In this document: positions 43,438-53,285 of the stretch, piece after piece | Position numbering within the stretch: the first letter of the stretch is position 1 | How the letters are laid out: each line of letters begins with the position of its first letter | From: Streptomyces hygroscopicus | GTDB taxonomy: Bacteria > Actinomycetota > Actinomycetes > Streptomycetales > Streptomycetaceae | Reading direction: 5' to 3' | Length of the DNA stretch: 64,000 nt | NCBI RefSeq assembly: GCF_026168105.1 | Contig: NZ_LBMW01000004.1 | Location: forward strand, 62,001-126,000 | The notes under the pieces: model-generated | Database searches by the model: none | Seen by the model: the letters and a program-made list of their open reading frames with translations, nothing else | What the model was told of the DNA's origin: nothing | Translations under genes and position numbers: made by a program

Positions 43438-43515
43438 GGCCGCCCGCACGGATCCGCGGCCTCGCGTCGTGCCGTACGGCCGGGCACCCCCTGCACGGAG
43501 CCTCTTGGGTCGTGG

Positions 43516-45393
43516 TCACGCTCCCCTGACGCGCCATGGGGGCGCCTCGTCGTCATCGTGCAGACGCGGTGCCCGGTCCGCGGCCTCGTCCAGAGCCTTG
43601 TCGAGGGAGGCGGCGGCCATGATGAGCGCGAGGTGGGTGAAGGCCTGCGGGAAGTTGCCCAACTGCTCGCCGCCCGGGCCGATTTCCTCGGCGAACAGGC
43701 CCACGTGGTTGGCGTACGTCTGCATCTTCTCGAACGCATAGCGCGCCAGGCGCAGTTGGCCCGCTCGGGCCAGCGCGTCGACGTAGAGGAAGGTGCAGAG
43801 GCTGAAGGTGCCTTCGGAACCCCGCAGGCCGTCGGGCGAGGCGCTCGGGTCGTAGCGGTAGACGAGGCTGTCGGAGACCAGCTTGCGGTCGATCGCGTCC
43901 AGCGTGGTCAGCCAGGCCGGACTGAGGGGGGCGAGGAAGCCGAGCCGCGGCAGCAGGAGCAGTGAGGCGTCCAGGACGTCACCGTCGTAGTGCTGGACCA
44001 GAGCCTGCTGCTCTTTGCTCCAGCCCCGCTCCATGACCTGTTCCAGGATCGTGTCGCGGGCGGCCGTCCAGCGCGCGGTGTCCGCCGGGCGGCGCCAGTC
44101 CTCGGCCAGACGCAGCCCGCGGTCCAGAGCCGTCCAGCACATCACGCGGCTGTAGGTGAAGTGCTGGCGGCCGCCGCGGGTTTCCCAGATGCCCTCGTCG
44201 GGGCGGTCCCAGGCGTCGCAGAGCCAGTCCAGGGTCCGGCTGAGCCCCTTCCAGCCGTGGTAGCCGATGTGCATGCCGATGTTGCTGTTCTCGGAGAGGG
44301 CGTACATCGCCTCGCCGTAGATGTCGAGTTGCAACTGGTCGGCCGCCGCGTTTCCGGCACGCACCGGAGACGATCCGCGGTACCCCTCGAAGTGCTCCAG
44401 GATCTCCTCGGTCAGCTTCGGGTCCCCGTCCACCCGGTACATGATCTGGAGCGGTTCCTCGCCCGGTCCCGCCTGGTCGTGCAGCCGGTCCCCGAGCCAT
44501 CGGGTGAAGGCGGTCGCCTCCTCCACGAAACCCAGGTCGAGCAGGGCGCGGACGGACAGCGAGCCGTCCCGCACCCAGGTGTAGCGGTAGTCCCAGTTGC
44601 GCTCGCCGCCCACCTGTTCGGGCAGGCCCATCGTCGCCGCGGCGATCGGGGCGCCGGTGGGGGCGTAGGTGAGCAGTTTCAGGGTGATGGCCGACCGGTG
44701 CACCATGCCCGGCCACCGTCCTCGGTAGCGGCTGGTGCGCACCCACCGCTGCCAGAAGTCGATGGTGCGCCAGATCTCCTCGGAAATCCTTTCCTCGGAG
44801 GGCGGCTCGGGCGCGGGCCCGCCCGGTCGGCAGACGGTGAAGAGCACCGCCGCGGCCTGTCCCTCCCGCAGGGTCACATGCCCCGTGACGTCGTCACCGT
44901 CGCGCTCGAGCGGAAAGGTGCTCTGCAGATGGGCGGTCTGGTCCGGGGCGTGGAAGGCCGCACCCTCCGGCCGCAGATCGAGGCGGTGGCCGGCGCGGGC
45001 GTAGTCGAACCGGGGACGGCACTCCAGGGCGAAGCGGACCGTGCCGCGCACGGTACGTGCGACCCGGATCAGCGTATGGCGGTCGCCGGCCTGCGCGGAC
45101 CGGTCGGCCGGCATGCAGTCCACCACCTCGCCCACGCCGTCGGGCGACATGAACCGGGTCACGAGCACGGCGGTGTCCGGATAGTAGAGCTGCCGCCAGT
45201 TCCCCGCGTCCGCGCCTTCCGGCGCCAGCCGGAAATACCCTCCCCGATCGTGGTCCAGCAGGGCCGCGAAGACACTGGGTGAGTCGAACCGAGGAGCGGC
45301 GAACCAGTCCACCACGCCCTTGGCGGAGACCAGGGCGGCGGTCTGCAGATCGCCGACAAGCCCGTGATCAGCGATCGGCGGATAGCGATCCAT
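43516..45393 (-). CDS. glycoside hydrolase family 15 protein (glucoamylase/trehalase type)
   Basis: A 625-residue GH15 protein. The N-terminal beta-sandwich starts MDRYPPIADHGLVGDLQTAALV, and the (alpha/alpha)6 barrel has NWDYRYTWVRDGSLSVRALL, GIWETRGGRQHFTYSRVMCW (probable catalytic acid in WETRG) and FAEEIGPGGEQLGNFPQAFT (probable base). Actinobacterial members hydrolyse trehalose or alpha-glucans. There is no signal peptide, so it is cytoplasmic. The ATG giving MDRYPP is preferred from family resemblance; an ATG 18 nt upstream is possible. It is divergent from the SDR gene. Confidence 0.93.
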   Translation of the reverse strand: MDRYPPIADHGLVGDLQTAALVSAKGVVDWFAAPRFDSPSVFAALLDHDRGGYFRLAPEGADAGNWRQLYYPDTAVLVTRFMSPDGVGEVVDCMPADRSAQAGDRHTLIRVARTVRGTVRFALECRPRFDYARAGHRLDLRPEGAAFHAPDQTAHLQSTFPLERDGDDVTGHVTLREGQAAAVLFTVCRPGGPAPEPPSEERISEEIWRTIDFWQRWVRTSRYRGRWPGMVHRSAITLKLLTYAPTGAPIAAATMGLPEQVGGERNWDYRYTWVRDGSLSVRALLDLGFVEEATAFTRWLGDRLHDQAGPGEEPLQIMYRVDGDPKLTEEILEHFEGYRGSSPVRAGNAAADQLQLDIYGEAMYALSENSNIGMHIGYHGWKGLSRTLDWLCDAWDRPDEGIWETRGGRQHFTYSRVMCWTALDRGLRLAEDWRRPADTARWTAARDTILEQVMERGWSKEQQALVQHYDGDVLDASLLLLPRLGFLAPLSPAWLTTLDAIDRKLVSDSLVYRYDPSASPDGLRGSEGTFSLCTFLYVDALARAGQLRLARYAFEKMQTYANHVGLFAEEIGPGGEQLGNFPQAFTHLALIMAAASLDKALDEAADRAPRLHDDDEAPPWRVRGA

Positions 45394-45486
45394 ATCACCA
45401 ATGTGCGGCATCAGGCGCCCTGGCGCGCGGCGAGTCGCGACGGTGTGCGAGGGTGCAGGCCGGTCCACCGTCCGGCCCTGCTCCAC

Positions 45487-45516
45487 GGGGCTGCACGGCG
45501 CGGGGCTGCACGGCGC
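45487..45516 (+). repeat. 15-bp tandem duplication in the GH15/SDR divergent region
   Basis: GGGGCTGCACGGCGC occurs twice in tandem, followed by a third partial GGGGCGGC. The surrounding 277 bp between the GH15 and SDR starts hold no gene I can support. Confidence 0.8.
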
Positions 45517-45688
45517 GGGGCGGCAAGCGGAGCTGGGCCGTTGGTCTGACATCAGGTCCCGGTCGGCCTACAAATGGGTTTCGCGGCGGTCCGGACGCTC
45601 TCGCCAGTGGTGTGGTCATGGGTGATCGGCCCCGACGATCCGCGCGGTCCCGGGCCGTGTTCCGGGGCAGCAGCGACTGGAGGCAACC

Positions 45689-46528
45689 GTGGGCACCAGC
45701 GTGAGTGTGGATGGGCAGATCACCGCGTTCCCGCTTCTGAGAGGGCAGAAGGCACTGGTCACCGGCGCCAACTCGGGGATCGGCAAGGCCACCGCCATCG
45801 GTCTGGGGCGGATGGGCGCCGATGTCGTCGTCAACTATGTCGCCGACCGTGACGCCGCGGAGAAGGTGGTGCAGGAGATCGAGAGCCTCGGGGTGCGCGC
45901 CTACGCCCACGAGGCGGACGTCTCCTCGGAGGACCAGGTCGTCGGGATGGTGTCCCGCATGGTGGAGGAACTCGGCACCATCGACATCCTGGTGGCCAAC
46001 GCCGGCCTGCAACGGGATGCGCCCCTCACCGACATGACCGTCGATCAGTGGCACAAGGTCCTGGACGTCAACCTCACCGGGCAGTTCCTGTGCGCACGCG
46101 AGGCGGCCAAGGAGTTTCTGCGCCGGGGAGTGGTCCCGGAGGTGTCGTCCTCCGCCGGGAAGATCATCTGTATGAGCTCGGTCCACCAGATCATTCCCTG
46201 GGCGGGCCATGTGAACTACGCGGCATCCAAGGGCGGAGTACTGATGCTGATGCAGACCCTGGCCCAGGAACTGGCACCGCACAGGATCAGGGTCAACGCG
46301 GTCGCGCCGGGGGCCATCCGAACGCCCATCAACCGCAGCGCCTGGGACACCCCCGAGGCCGAGGCGAGCCTGCTGAGCCTCATCCCCTACCGCAGGGTGG
46401 GCGAACCGGAGGACATCGCGAGGGCGGTCGCCGTACTGGCCTCCGACCTGCTCGACTACGTCGTGGGGAGCACCCTCTACGTGGATGGCGGCATGACGCT
46501 GTTCCCCGGCTTCGCCACGGGGGGCTGA
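45689..46528 (+). CDS. short-chain dehydrogenase/reductase (glucose 1-dehydrogenase-like)
   Basis: A 279-residue classical SDR. Cofactor motif VTGANSGIGKATAIGLG, NAG motif LVANAGLQRD, catalytic Ser in SSVHQIIPW and Tyr-x-x-x-Lys in NYAASKG, plus the end VVGSTLYVDGGMTLFPG typical of glucose 1-dehydrogenase-like SDRs. GTG start with GGAGG 5 nt upstream. The stop is 2 bp before the cydA start, so it is translationally linked to the oxidase genes, a notable arrangement. Substrate unknown. Confidence 0.92.
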   Translation: MGTSVSVDGQITAFPLLRGQKALVTGANSGIGKATAIGLGRMGADVVVNYVADRDAAEKVVQEIESLGVRAYAHEADVSSEDQVVGMVSRMVEELGTIDILVANAGLQRDAPLTDMTVDQWHKVLDVNLTGQFLCAREAAKEFLRRGVVPEVSSSAGKIICMSSVHQIIPWAGHVNYAASKGGVLMLMQTLAQELAPHRIRVNAVAPGAIRTPINRSAWDTPEAEASLLSLIPYRRVGEPEDIARAVAVLASDLLDYVVGSTLYVDGGMTLFPGFATGG

Positions 46529-46530
46529 CC

Positions 46531-47988
46531 GTGAGCGGCCCGGCAGTGCCGTCCGCTCCGTCGGCCCTGTCGCTGCTTTCGGCGCACGCGCCGCCCCAGA
46601 TGCTGCCCGCCCGGGAGCTGATGGCCTTCACGCTGGCCTCCCACATCGTCCTGGTGCCGCTGGCCGTGGCGCTGCCGTTCATCACCCTGGTGATGCACCA
46701 TCGGGGCCTGCGCCGCGGTGACCCCGTCGCCCTGTTGCTGGCCCGGCGCTGGTCGGCGGTGATGGCCGTGCAATTCGCCGTGGGCGTCGTCACCGGCACC
46801 GTGCTCACGTTCGAGTTCGGACTGCTGTGGCCTGCGATGATGGGGCGCTGGGGCGACGTGTTCGGCCTCGGCTTCGGCATCGAGGGCTGGGCCTTCTTCC
46901 TCGAAGCCGTGCTGCTGGCCATCTACCTCTACGGCTGGCGCCGGCTCAGGCCCTGGACGCACTTCTGGCTGGGCGTACCCCTGCCGTTCGTGGCGATGCT
47001 GGGCGCGTTCGGCATCCTGGCCGCGAACTCCTGGATGAACACACCGGGGGGCTTCAGTCTCGGCGCCGCGGGCCGCCCGGTGGACGTCCGTGTGCGCCAA
47101 GCGGTGTTCACACCGATGTTCGGACCGCAGTACTGGCACTTCGCGGTCGCCATGTTTCTGACGGCCGGGTACGTGGTGGCGGGCGTGTACGCCGTCGGAT
47201 GGCTGCGCGGCCGCAGGGACCGCTACCACCGGCTCGGCTTCTGTGTGCCGTTCACCGTTGCCGCCGTGATCACTCCGGTGCAGTTCGTGCTCGGTGACGC
47301 GATTGCCCGGGCCGTCTTCCACAAGCAGCCGGTCAAGTTCGCGGCCACCGAACTGGTGTGGACCACCGACCGGCACGTACCGGAGTACCTGTTCGGCCGG
47401 CTGCAGCCGGACGGAACCGTCAAGGGCGGCATCAGGATCCCCCAACTCGACTCCATCCTCGCCGGATTCAGCCCGGACACCCAGGTCACGGGACTGACCT
47501 CGGTCCCCGCGGGCGACCATCCGACCGTCGTCCAGGCCACCATCGCGCACTGGGCCTTCGACATCATGGTCGGCGTCGGCAGTCTGCTGATCCTGTTGGC
47601 GCTCTGGTACGGCTGGTCCTGGCTGCGGCGGCGTGACATGCCGGGGTCGCGCTGGTTCTACCGGTGCGCGGCCCTCGCTGGGGCGGCCTCGGTGCTGACG
47701 GTGGAATGCGGCTGGGTCACCACCGAGGTCGGCCGGCAGCCATGGATCGTCTACCGGCACATGCGTGTGTCGGAAGCGGTCACGAGCACCCGGGCCGGGG
47801 CCCTGTGGGCGATGCTCGGCCTGGTCATCGTGGTCTATGCGCTGGTCTTCTCGGCCTTCCTCGCCATCGTGCTGAAGATGCGGACACGCTGGCGGCAGGC
47901 GGACGAGGGCCTGGAGGGCGAAGGACCCGAAAGCGTCACGCCCTACGGACCCCGCCCCGAGACAGCCGTACCCGGTGGCGGCCGATGA
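46531..47988 (+). CDS. cydA: cytochrome bd-type quinol oxidase subunit I
   Basis: A 485-residue membrane subunit with about nine helices. Conserved parts: LASHIVLVPLAVALPF (haem ligand His region), GVVTGTVLTFEFG, GIEGWAFFLEAVLL, AANSWMNTPGGF, FGPQYWHFAVAM, and near the C-terminus WVTTEVGRQPWIVYRHMRVS, the GRQPW motif of CydA. The loop between helices 6 and 7 is short, as in actinobacterial S-type oxidases. The start is GTG with a GGGGGG ribosome site inside the SDR tail. Its end overlaps cydB by 4 nt. It reduces O2 to water without pumping protons. Confidence 0.95.
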   Translation: MSGPAVPSAPSALSLLSAHAPPQMLPARELMAFTLASHIVLVPLAVALPFITLVMHHRGLRRGDPVALLLARRWSAVMAVQFAVGVVTGTVLTFEFGLLWPAMMGRWGDVFGLGFGIEGWAFFLEAVLLAIYLYGWRRLRPWTHFWLGVPLPFVAMLGAFGILAANSWMNTPGGFSLGAAGRPVDVRVRQAVFTPMFGPQYWHFAVAMFLTAGYVVAGVYAVGWLRGRRDRYHRLGFCVPFTVAAVITPVQFVLGDAIARAVFHKQPVKFAATELVWTTDRHVPEYLFGRLQPDGTVKGGIRIPQLDSILAGFSPDTQVTGLTSVPAGDHPTVVQATIAHWAFDIMVGVGSLLILLALWYGWSWLRRRDMPGSRWFYRCAALAGAASVLTVECGWVTTEVGRQPWIVYRHMRVSEAVTSTRAGALWAMLGLVIVVYALVFSAFLAIVLKMRTRWRQADEGLEGEGPESVTPYGPRPETAVPGGGR

Positions 47989-49040
47989 GCGCCGGGGGCC
48001 TGGTGGCCTTGGTGCTGCTGATCGTGGTCGCCGCCTACTCCTGTGCGGGAGGCGTCGACTACGGGGCGGGCTTCTGGGACCTGGTGGCCGGCGGCGCCGT
48101 ACGCGGTGAGCGGCCCAGATGGCTGATCGACCACTCCATGGAGCCCGTCTGGGAGGCCAACAACGTCTGGCTGATCTTCATCATGGTGATCTCGTGGACA
48201 GGGTTCCCGGTGTTCTTCCAGACCCTGTTCACGGCCCTGTGGCTGCCCCTCGCGCTGGCGGCCGTGGGCCTTGTGCTGCGCGGTGCGGGCTTCGCCCTGC
48301 GCAAACCGACGCGACGGCTGGCCGAGCGGCGTGTCTACGGCGCGGCCTTCGCCGTTGCCTCCCTGCTCACGCCCTTCTTCCTGGGTGCGGCTGTGGGGGG
48401 CCTCGCCTCCGGGCGTGTGGCCCCGGGGACCCAGGCGTCCGCGGACACCTGGGCCAACCCGTCCTCCATCGTCGCCGGACTGCTCACCGTCGCCGCGACC
48501 GCCTTCCTCGGGTCGGTGTTCCTCACCGCCGACGCTCACGGCCTGGCCGCCGTGGACCTCGTCGGGTACTTCCGGCGACGGGCCTGGGCAAGCCTTGTCG
48601 TGCTCGCCGTGCTGGCCCTCGCCGGTGCCGTCGTGACCCGCGACGACGCGCCCTATGTGTACGGCGGCCTCACGAGCGGAGCCGGTCTCGTGCTCGTCCT
48701 GGCCGCGGTCGTCGGCGCGCTCGGCACGGCCTGGCTGCTGGCCCGGGGAGCCTTCGGATGGGCGAGGGTCACCGCCGTCGTCTGTGTGGCCGCCGTCGTC
48801 TTCGGCTGGGGCATCGCCCAGCGTCCCTACCTGGTGCCCACCTCGCTGACCGTGGCGCAGGCCGCCGGGGCCCCCACGACCCTGCGCTGGCTGCTCCTCG
48901 TCATCGTCGTCGCGGTGGTGGTCGTCGGGCCTGCGCTGGTGCTGCTGTACCGCCTGGACACCCGGGGAAGGCTGGAAGCGCTCTCCGACACGGACCTGCG
49001 GCGACCCGCGGCCGCACGTGACACTCCGCCGACGGTCTGA
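47985..49040 (+). CDS. cydB: cytochrome bd-type quinol oxidase subunit II
   Basis: A 351-residue membrane subunit with eight or nine helices. Family segments: GGVDYGAGFWDLVAGG near residue 23, HSMEPVWEANNVWLIF near 50, ISWTGFPVFFQTLF and the C-terminal TLRWLLLVIVVAVVVVGPALVLLYR. ATGA overlap with cydA. No cydC/cydD assembly transporters follow within the window, unlike many cyd operons, so assembly factors must be elsewhere. Confidence 0.95.
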   Translation: MSAGGLVALVLLIVVAAYSCAGGVDYGAGFWDLVAGGAVRGERPRWLIDHSMEPVWEANNVWLIFIMVISWTGFPVFFQTLFTALWLPLALAAVGLVLRGAGFALRKPTRRLAERRVYGAAFAVASLLTPFFLGAAVGGLASGRVAPGTQASADTWANPSSIVAGLLTVAATAFLGSVFLTADAHGLAAVDLVGYFRRRAWASLVVLAVLALAGAVVTRDDAPYVYGGLTSGAGLVLVLAAVVGALGTAWLLARGAFGWARVTAVVCVAAVVFGWGIAQRPYLVPTSLTVAQAAGAPTTLRWLLLVIVVAVVVVGPALVLLYRLDTRGRLEALSDTDLRRPAAARDTPPTV

Positions 49041-49323
49041 CGGGCCGTCCGGCCACTGCGGTATCCGTGCGCGTCACCTGTCCTGGGCACCGTCGTCGTG
49101 CAGCCTCCGCCACAGGCGGGTGCGGCGGTTCATCATTCTCCGGGTGAAGGTCTCGTCCGTCGACTGAAGGTAGGGAGCAGCGCGTGGTGCAGGAGCGACG
49201 CGCGCCGGGCGGACGCAGGGCCCTGCGCACCCGGGAGCCACTGCCTGAACGGCCGGAATCTCCGGGCGAGAACGGGGAACCCGCGCCCCGACAGGCACAG
49301 GGGAACACCTCCGAGGAGGTCCG

Positions 49324-49512
49324 ATGGCCGAACACCGACGCGACGAAGAGTTCTACGAGCGCGACCGTCCCGCACACCCCACGCTGGCGGAGGACCGGCC
49401 ACGGGGAGCGCAGCCCGGGGAATCGGTGAACCCCGGGGGGCCCTGGGCGATGGTGGCCATTGTCACCGTCGTCGTCCTGCTGGTGGTCCTCGGTATCGCG
49501 CTCTTCCCGTGA
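49324..49512 (+). CDS. small single-pass membrane protein (62 aa)
   Basis: GAGGAGG lies before the ATG. An acidic/basic soluble N-terminus (MAEHRRDEEFYERDRP) leads to a Gly/Pro linker and one C-terminal transmembrane helix (AMVAIVTVVVLLVVLGIALF). No named family is recognised. It sits between cydAB and qcrB on the same strand, which suggests a small respiratory-complex accessory (inference). The 283 bp between cydB and this gene hold no gene I can support. Confidence 0.65.
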   Translation: MAEHRRDEEFYERDRPAHPTLAEDRPRGAQPGESVNPGGPWAMVAIVTVVVLLVVLGIALFP

Positions 49513-49517
49513 GCACG

Positions 49518-49571
49518 GGCATCCCGCGGGGCCGGGTCGGTTGACCACTGGCATCCCGCGGGGGCCGGGTC
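49518..49571 (+). repeat. 21/22-bp direct repeat upstream of qcrB
   Basis: GGCATCCCGCGGGGCCGGGT C at 49518 recurs with one extra G at 49550. The units are 32 bp apart, each contains the CCCGCGGGG palindrome, and they lie about 180 bp before qcrB. Confidence 0.7.
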
Positions 49572-49751
49572 CGTACACATCCGAACGGGTGTACCGCCCC
49601 GGGCGCGCGAGTGTTTCGCCGTCACGGCGTGCTCGTCCTGCCGCCGCGGGGCAAGGCATGGCAGAGAGCGGTCAGTGAGAGGCTGTGGAAGGAGGCGGTC
49701 CGTGCACCGGGACCGGCATGAAGGGTCCGCCGACCACGACATGGACGCGCG

Positions 49752-51299
49752 ATGAGCGAGGAGCAAGAACCATCGCCGCCGGCACCCGCGCCGACGGCCG
49801 GGGCCGGCCGTCCCGGAGAGCGTTTCGCCGACGCCCTGGACGCGCGGCTGCCCGTGCTGGACGGTGGCGGGCGGCTGCTGCGCAAGGCCTTCCCCGAGCA
49901 CTGGTCGTTCTTCCTCGGTGAGATCGCGCTCTACAGTCTGATCCTCCTCATCCTGACCGGTGTGTGGCTGACGTTCTTCTTCAAGCCGGAGATGCGCGAG
50001 GTCGTCTACCAGGGACCGTATGTGCCGCTGCGCGGCGTCCTGATGTCGGAGGCATTCGACTCGACCCTGCACATCAGCTTCGACGTCCGCGGCGGACTGC
50101 TCATCCGGCAGATGCACCACTGGGCCGCCCTGGTGTTCGTCGCCGCGATCTGTGTGCACCTGCTGCGCATCTTCTTCACCGGGGCCTTCCGCAGGCCACG
50201 AGAGATGAACTGGGTCATCGGCGTTACGCTGTTCATGATCGCCCTCGCCGAGGGCTTCGCCGGGTACTCGCTCCCCGACGACCTGCTCTCGGGCACGGGG
50301 CTGCGCATCGCGCAGGGCATCATGCTGTCCCTGCCGATCGTGGGGACGTACGTGAGCATGTTCGTGTTCGGGTCCCAGTTCCCCGGCGAGGACCTCGTCC
50401 CCCGCCTGTACGCCCTGCACATCCTGCTGCTGCCCGGGGCACTGATCGCCCTGGTCACCGTGCACCTGATCCTGGTCTTCCACCTGAAGCACACCCAGTG
50501 GCGCGGGCCGGGCCGGACCAACCGGAACGTCATCGGCAAGCCGCTCTACCCGCAGTTCACGGCGTCCTCGACCGGCCTGTCGCTCACCGTCTTCGGTGTG
50601 CTGACCCTTCTCGCCGGTCTCGCCCAGATCAACCCCGTATGGGCGTACGGTCCTTACCGGCCTGACCAGGCGTCGACCGGCTCGCAGCCCGACTGGTACG
50701 TCGGCTTCCTGGAGGGCGCGCTACGGCTGGTGCCGCCGTGGGAGACCGTCGTCGCCGGTCACACGATCATGTGGAACGTCCTGCTGCCGGCGGTCGTGCT
50801 GCCGGCGCTGTTGTTCCTCGTGCTGTACGCCCACCCGTTCGTCGAACAGCGGCTGACGGGGGAGTGGCACGAGGAGCAGCACCTGTGCGACCGGCCGCGG
50901 GAACGGCCCGTGCGCACCGGACTCGGCGTCGCGGGAATCACCTTCTACGGTGTCCTGCTGCTGGCCGGTGGCAACGACATCATCGCGAACGCCTTCCGGG
51001 TCTCGCTGAACGCCATGACGTGGATCCTGCGCATCGCCCTGGTGGTGGCGCCGGTCATCGCCTTCCTGCTCACCCGGCAGGTCTGCCACGCCCTGGCGGA
51101 GACGGAGCAGAAACGCCTGGCGAAGGGGGACGAGACAGGGGAGGTGCGCCAGACCGTGGAAGGCGGCTATGCGAGCGACCACCGGCCCGTGACCCGGTTC
51201 CCGCCGGGAGCACCGAGGAAGCCGCTCAGCTCCCGCGCGCCGCGTACTGGAAAACCAGACCGAGAACTCCCCGCGCGAGAATCCCGACGCCGAGGATGA
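49752..51299 (+). CDS. qcrB: cytochrome b subunit of a quinol:cytochrome c reductase (QcrB-like), orphan
   Basis: A 515-residue membrane protein with about nine helices. Haem ligand histidines occur in the pairs IRQMHHWAALVFVAAICVH and RLYALHILLLPG / TVHLILVFHLKH. The quinol-site motif is PDWY (in place of PEWY). The last 70 residues are a soluble Pro/Arg tail. The genes for the Rieske protein and cytochrome cc (qcrA, qcrC) are not beside it. It is shorter than a typical actinobacterial QcrB, so it looks like a second paralogue. Its 3-prime end overlaps the convergent ctaF by 74 bp. Confidence 0.9.
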   Translation: MSEEQEPSPPAPAPTAGAGRPGERFADALDARLPVLDGGGRLLRKAFPEHWSFFLGEIALYSLILLILTGVWLTFFFKPEMREVVYQGPYVPLRGVLMSEAFDSTLHISFDVRGGLLIRQMHHWAALVFVAAICVHLLRIFFTGAFRRPREMNWVIGVTLFMIALAEGFAGYSLPDDLLSGTGLRIAQGIMLSLPIVGTYVSMFVFGSQFPGEDLVPRLYALHILLLPGALIALVTVHLILVFHLKHTQWRGPGRTNRNVIGKPLYPQFTASSTGLSLTVFGVLTLLAGLAQINPVWAYGPYRPDQASTGSQPDWYVGFLEGALRLVPPWETVVAGHTIMWNVLLPAVVLPALLFLVLYAHPFVEQRLTGEWHEEQHLCDRPRERPVRTGLGVAGITFYGVLLLAGGNDIIANAFRVSLNAMTWILRIALVVAPVIAFLLTRQVCHALAETEQKRLAKGDETGEVRQTVEGGYASDHRPVTRFPPGAPRKPLSSRAPRTGKPDRELPARESRRRG

Positions 51300-51615
51300 A
51301 CAGCCACAGGCCGTAGACCACGCCCGTCGCTGCGACGGCGAAGCCAAACGCCGTGACCACGGGCCACGGGCTGTGGGGCGGGAAGAACTCCAGGGGCCCG
51401 GCGCCGTCGGCCACTTCGGCGTCTGGCCGGTCCTGGGGCCGGATCCCCCTGCGCCGGTACTGCACCGTGCAGAAGAAGGAGATCACCCCGGCCATCCCGA
51501 ACGCGACGATCAGCACCGCGGTACCGGCCGGATCGTGCGACCACGCGCCGTACAGCGCGGCGGCGCCCCCGAAGAACACGGCGACGCCGCCGAAGAGCAG
51601 TGCCTCGATCTTCAT
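51226..51615 (-). CDS. ctaF: cytochrome c oxidase subunit IV (CtaF-like)
   Basis: A 129-residue membrane protein with four predicted helices: [40 protein letters not shown] and two near [20 protein letters not shown] / [12 protein letters not shown]. The [20 protein letters not shown] loop is typical of actinobacterial CtaF. GGAGGAGGG precedes the ATG, which overlaps the ctaD stop by 4 nt. The C-terminal 24 codons overlap the convergent qcrB antisense. Confidence 0.92.
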   Translation of the reverse strand: MKIEALLFGGVAVFFGGAAALYGAWSHDPAGTAVLIVAFGMAGVISFFCTVQYRRRGIRPQDRPDAEVADGAGPLEFFPPHSPWPVVTAFGFAVAATGVVYGLWLFILGVGILARGVLGLVFQYAARGS

Positions 51616-53285
51616 CGCCGTCCCTCCTCCACTTCCTGCCGGACGACCTCGGGGTGGTGCAGGTCGAAGGCAGGCGACTCGGACCGCACCCGCGGCAGGG
51701 CCAGGAAGTTGTGGCGCGGCGGCGGGCAGGACGTCGCCCACTCGAGCCCGCGCCCGTACCCCCAGGGATCGTCCTCCGTGACCCGCCGTCCGTGCCGGGC
51801 GGTGTGCCAGACGTTGTACAGGAACGGCAGCGTGGAGATCCCGAGCAGGAACGCCCCCGTGGACGACAGGGTGTTCAGCAGGGTGAAGCCGTCCGCCGGC
51901 AGATAGTCGGCGTAGCGCCGGGGCATGCCCTCCGCCCCGAGCCAGTGCTGCACCAGGAAGGTCAGCTGGAAGGCCGGGAAAAGCAGCCAGAAATGGAGCT
52001 TGCCCAGCCGCTCGTTCAGCATCTTCCCGGTGAACTTGGGCCACCAGAAGTAGAAGCCGGCGAACATCGCGAAGACCACGGTGCCGAACAGCACGTAGTG
52101 CAGGTGCGCCACGACGAAATACGAGTCGGTGACATGGAAGTCCAGCGGCGGGGACGCGAGGAGCACGCCGCTCAGACCGCCCAGCAGGAACGACACCAGG
52201 AACCCGAACGCCCACAGCATCGGCGTCTCGAACGACAGTGACCCCTGGTGGATCGTGCCGATCCATGCGAAGAACTTGATCCCGGTGGGCACCGCGATCA
52301 GGAATGACATCATGGAGAAGAACGGGAGCAACACGGCGCCAGTGGCGAACATATGGTGCGCCCACACCACTGCGGACAGCATGGTGATGGCGATCGTCGC
52401 GCCGATCAGCGGCAGGTAGCCGAACAACGGTTTGCGCGAGAAAACCGGCAGGATCTCCGTGACGATCCCGAAGAACGGCAGCGCGACGATGTAGACCTCC
52501 GGATGGCCGAAGAACCAGAACAGGTGCTGCCAGAGGATGGCACCGCCGTTCGTGGCATCGAACACGTGCGATCCGAATTTTCGATCGGACTCCAGGGCCA
52601 GCAGCGCGGCGGTGAGCACGGGGAAGGCCGGCAGCACCAGGATCGAGGTGAACAGGATGTTCCAGGTGAAGATCGGCATCCGGAACATCGTCATGCCCGG
52701 GGCGCGCAGGCACATGATCGTGGCGATGAAGTTGACCGCGCCGAGCGTCGTCGACACGCCGGTCACCACGAGGCCCATCGTCCACAGGTCGCCGCCCGCG
52801 CCGGGGGTGCGGTACGCGCTGTTCAGCGGGGCATAGGCGAACCAGCCGAACGAGGCGGCACCACCGGGCACCAGGAAGCCCGACACGACCATCAGGCCGC
52901 CGAAGAGGTACATCCAGTACGACAGGGCGTTCAGCCGGGGGAATGCCACGTCCGGTGCGCCGATCTGCAGCGGCATCACCGCGTTGGCGAACCCGGCGAA
53001 CATGGGGGTGGCGAACAGCAGCATCATCACCGTGCCGTGCACCGTGAAGAACTGGTTGTAGACCTCCTCGGACATGAACTGCAGCCCGGGACGGGCCAGC
53101 TCCGCCCGCATCCCCATGGCCAGCAGCCCGGCGAGGAGGAAGAAGCAGAAGGCCGTGACCATGTAGAGACGACCGATCACCTTGTGATCGGTCGTCGTGG
53201 TCCAGCGCACCAGCGCCCGGCCGAGAGAGGACGTGGATGTGGTCTTGCGCCCGGCGGCGATGATGCGTTCCGACAGTTGTGTCAT
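51612..53285 (-). CDS. ctaD: cytochrome c oxidase subunit I (secondary CtaD)
   Basis: A 557-residue A-type haem-copper oxidase subunit I with twelve helices. Ligands are visible: haem a His in [11 protein letters not shown], CuB His-Tyr pair in [14 protein letters not shown] (with the D-channel Glu in HPE), the HH pair in [11 protein letters not shown] and the haem a3 His in [11 protein letters not shown]. The D-channel entry is [22 protein letters not shown] precedes MTQLSER. Only ctaF follows it; subunits II and III and haem-a genes are absent here, so it probably uses subunits encoded elsewhere or substitutes for the main CtaD. Confidence 0.95.
   Translation of the reverse strand: MTQLSERIIAAGRKTTSTSSLGRALVRWTTTTDHKVIGRLYMVTAFCFFLLAGLLAMGMRAELARPGLQFMSEEVYNQFFTVHGTVMMLLFATPMFAGFANAVMPLQIGAPDVAFPRLNALSYWMYLFGGLMVVSGFLVPGGAASFGWFAYAPLNSAYRTPGAGGDLWTMGLVVTGVSTTLGAVNFIATIMCLRAPGMTMFRMPIFTWNILFTSILVLPAFPVLTAALLALESDRKFGSHVFDATNGGAILWQHLFWFFGHPEVYIVALPFFGIVTEILPVFSRKPLFGYLPLIGATIAITMLSAVVWAHHMFATGAVLLPFFSMMSFLIAVPTGIKFFAWIGTIHQGSLSFETPMLWAFGFLVSFLLGGLSGVLLASPPLDFHVTDSYFVVAHLHYVLFGTVVFAMFAGFYFWWPKFTGKMLNERLGKLHFWLLFPAFQLTFLVQHWLGAEGMPRRYADYLPADGFTLLNTLSSTGAFLLGISTLPFLYNVWHTARHGRRVTEDDPWGYGRGLEWATSCPPPRHNFLALPRVRSESPAFDLHHPEVVRQEVEEGRR

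Noticed and set aside
49184..49429. 81-aa frame upstream of the small membrane protein gene
   Set aside because: Has a GTG and purines before it, but the frame runs into the next gene out of phase and composition is Arg/Pro-rich.
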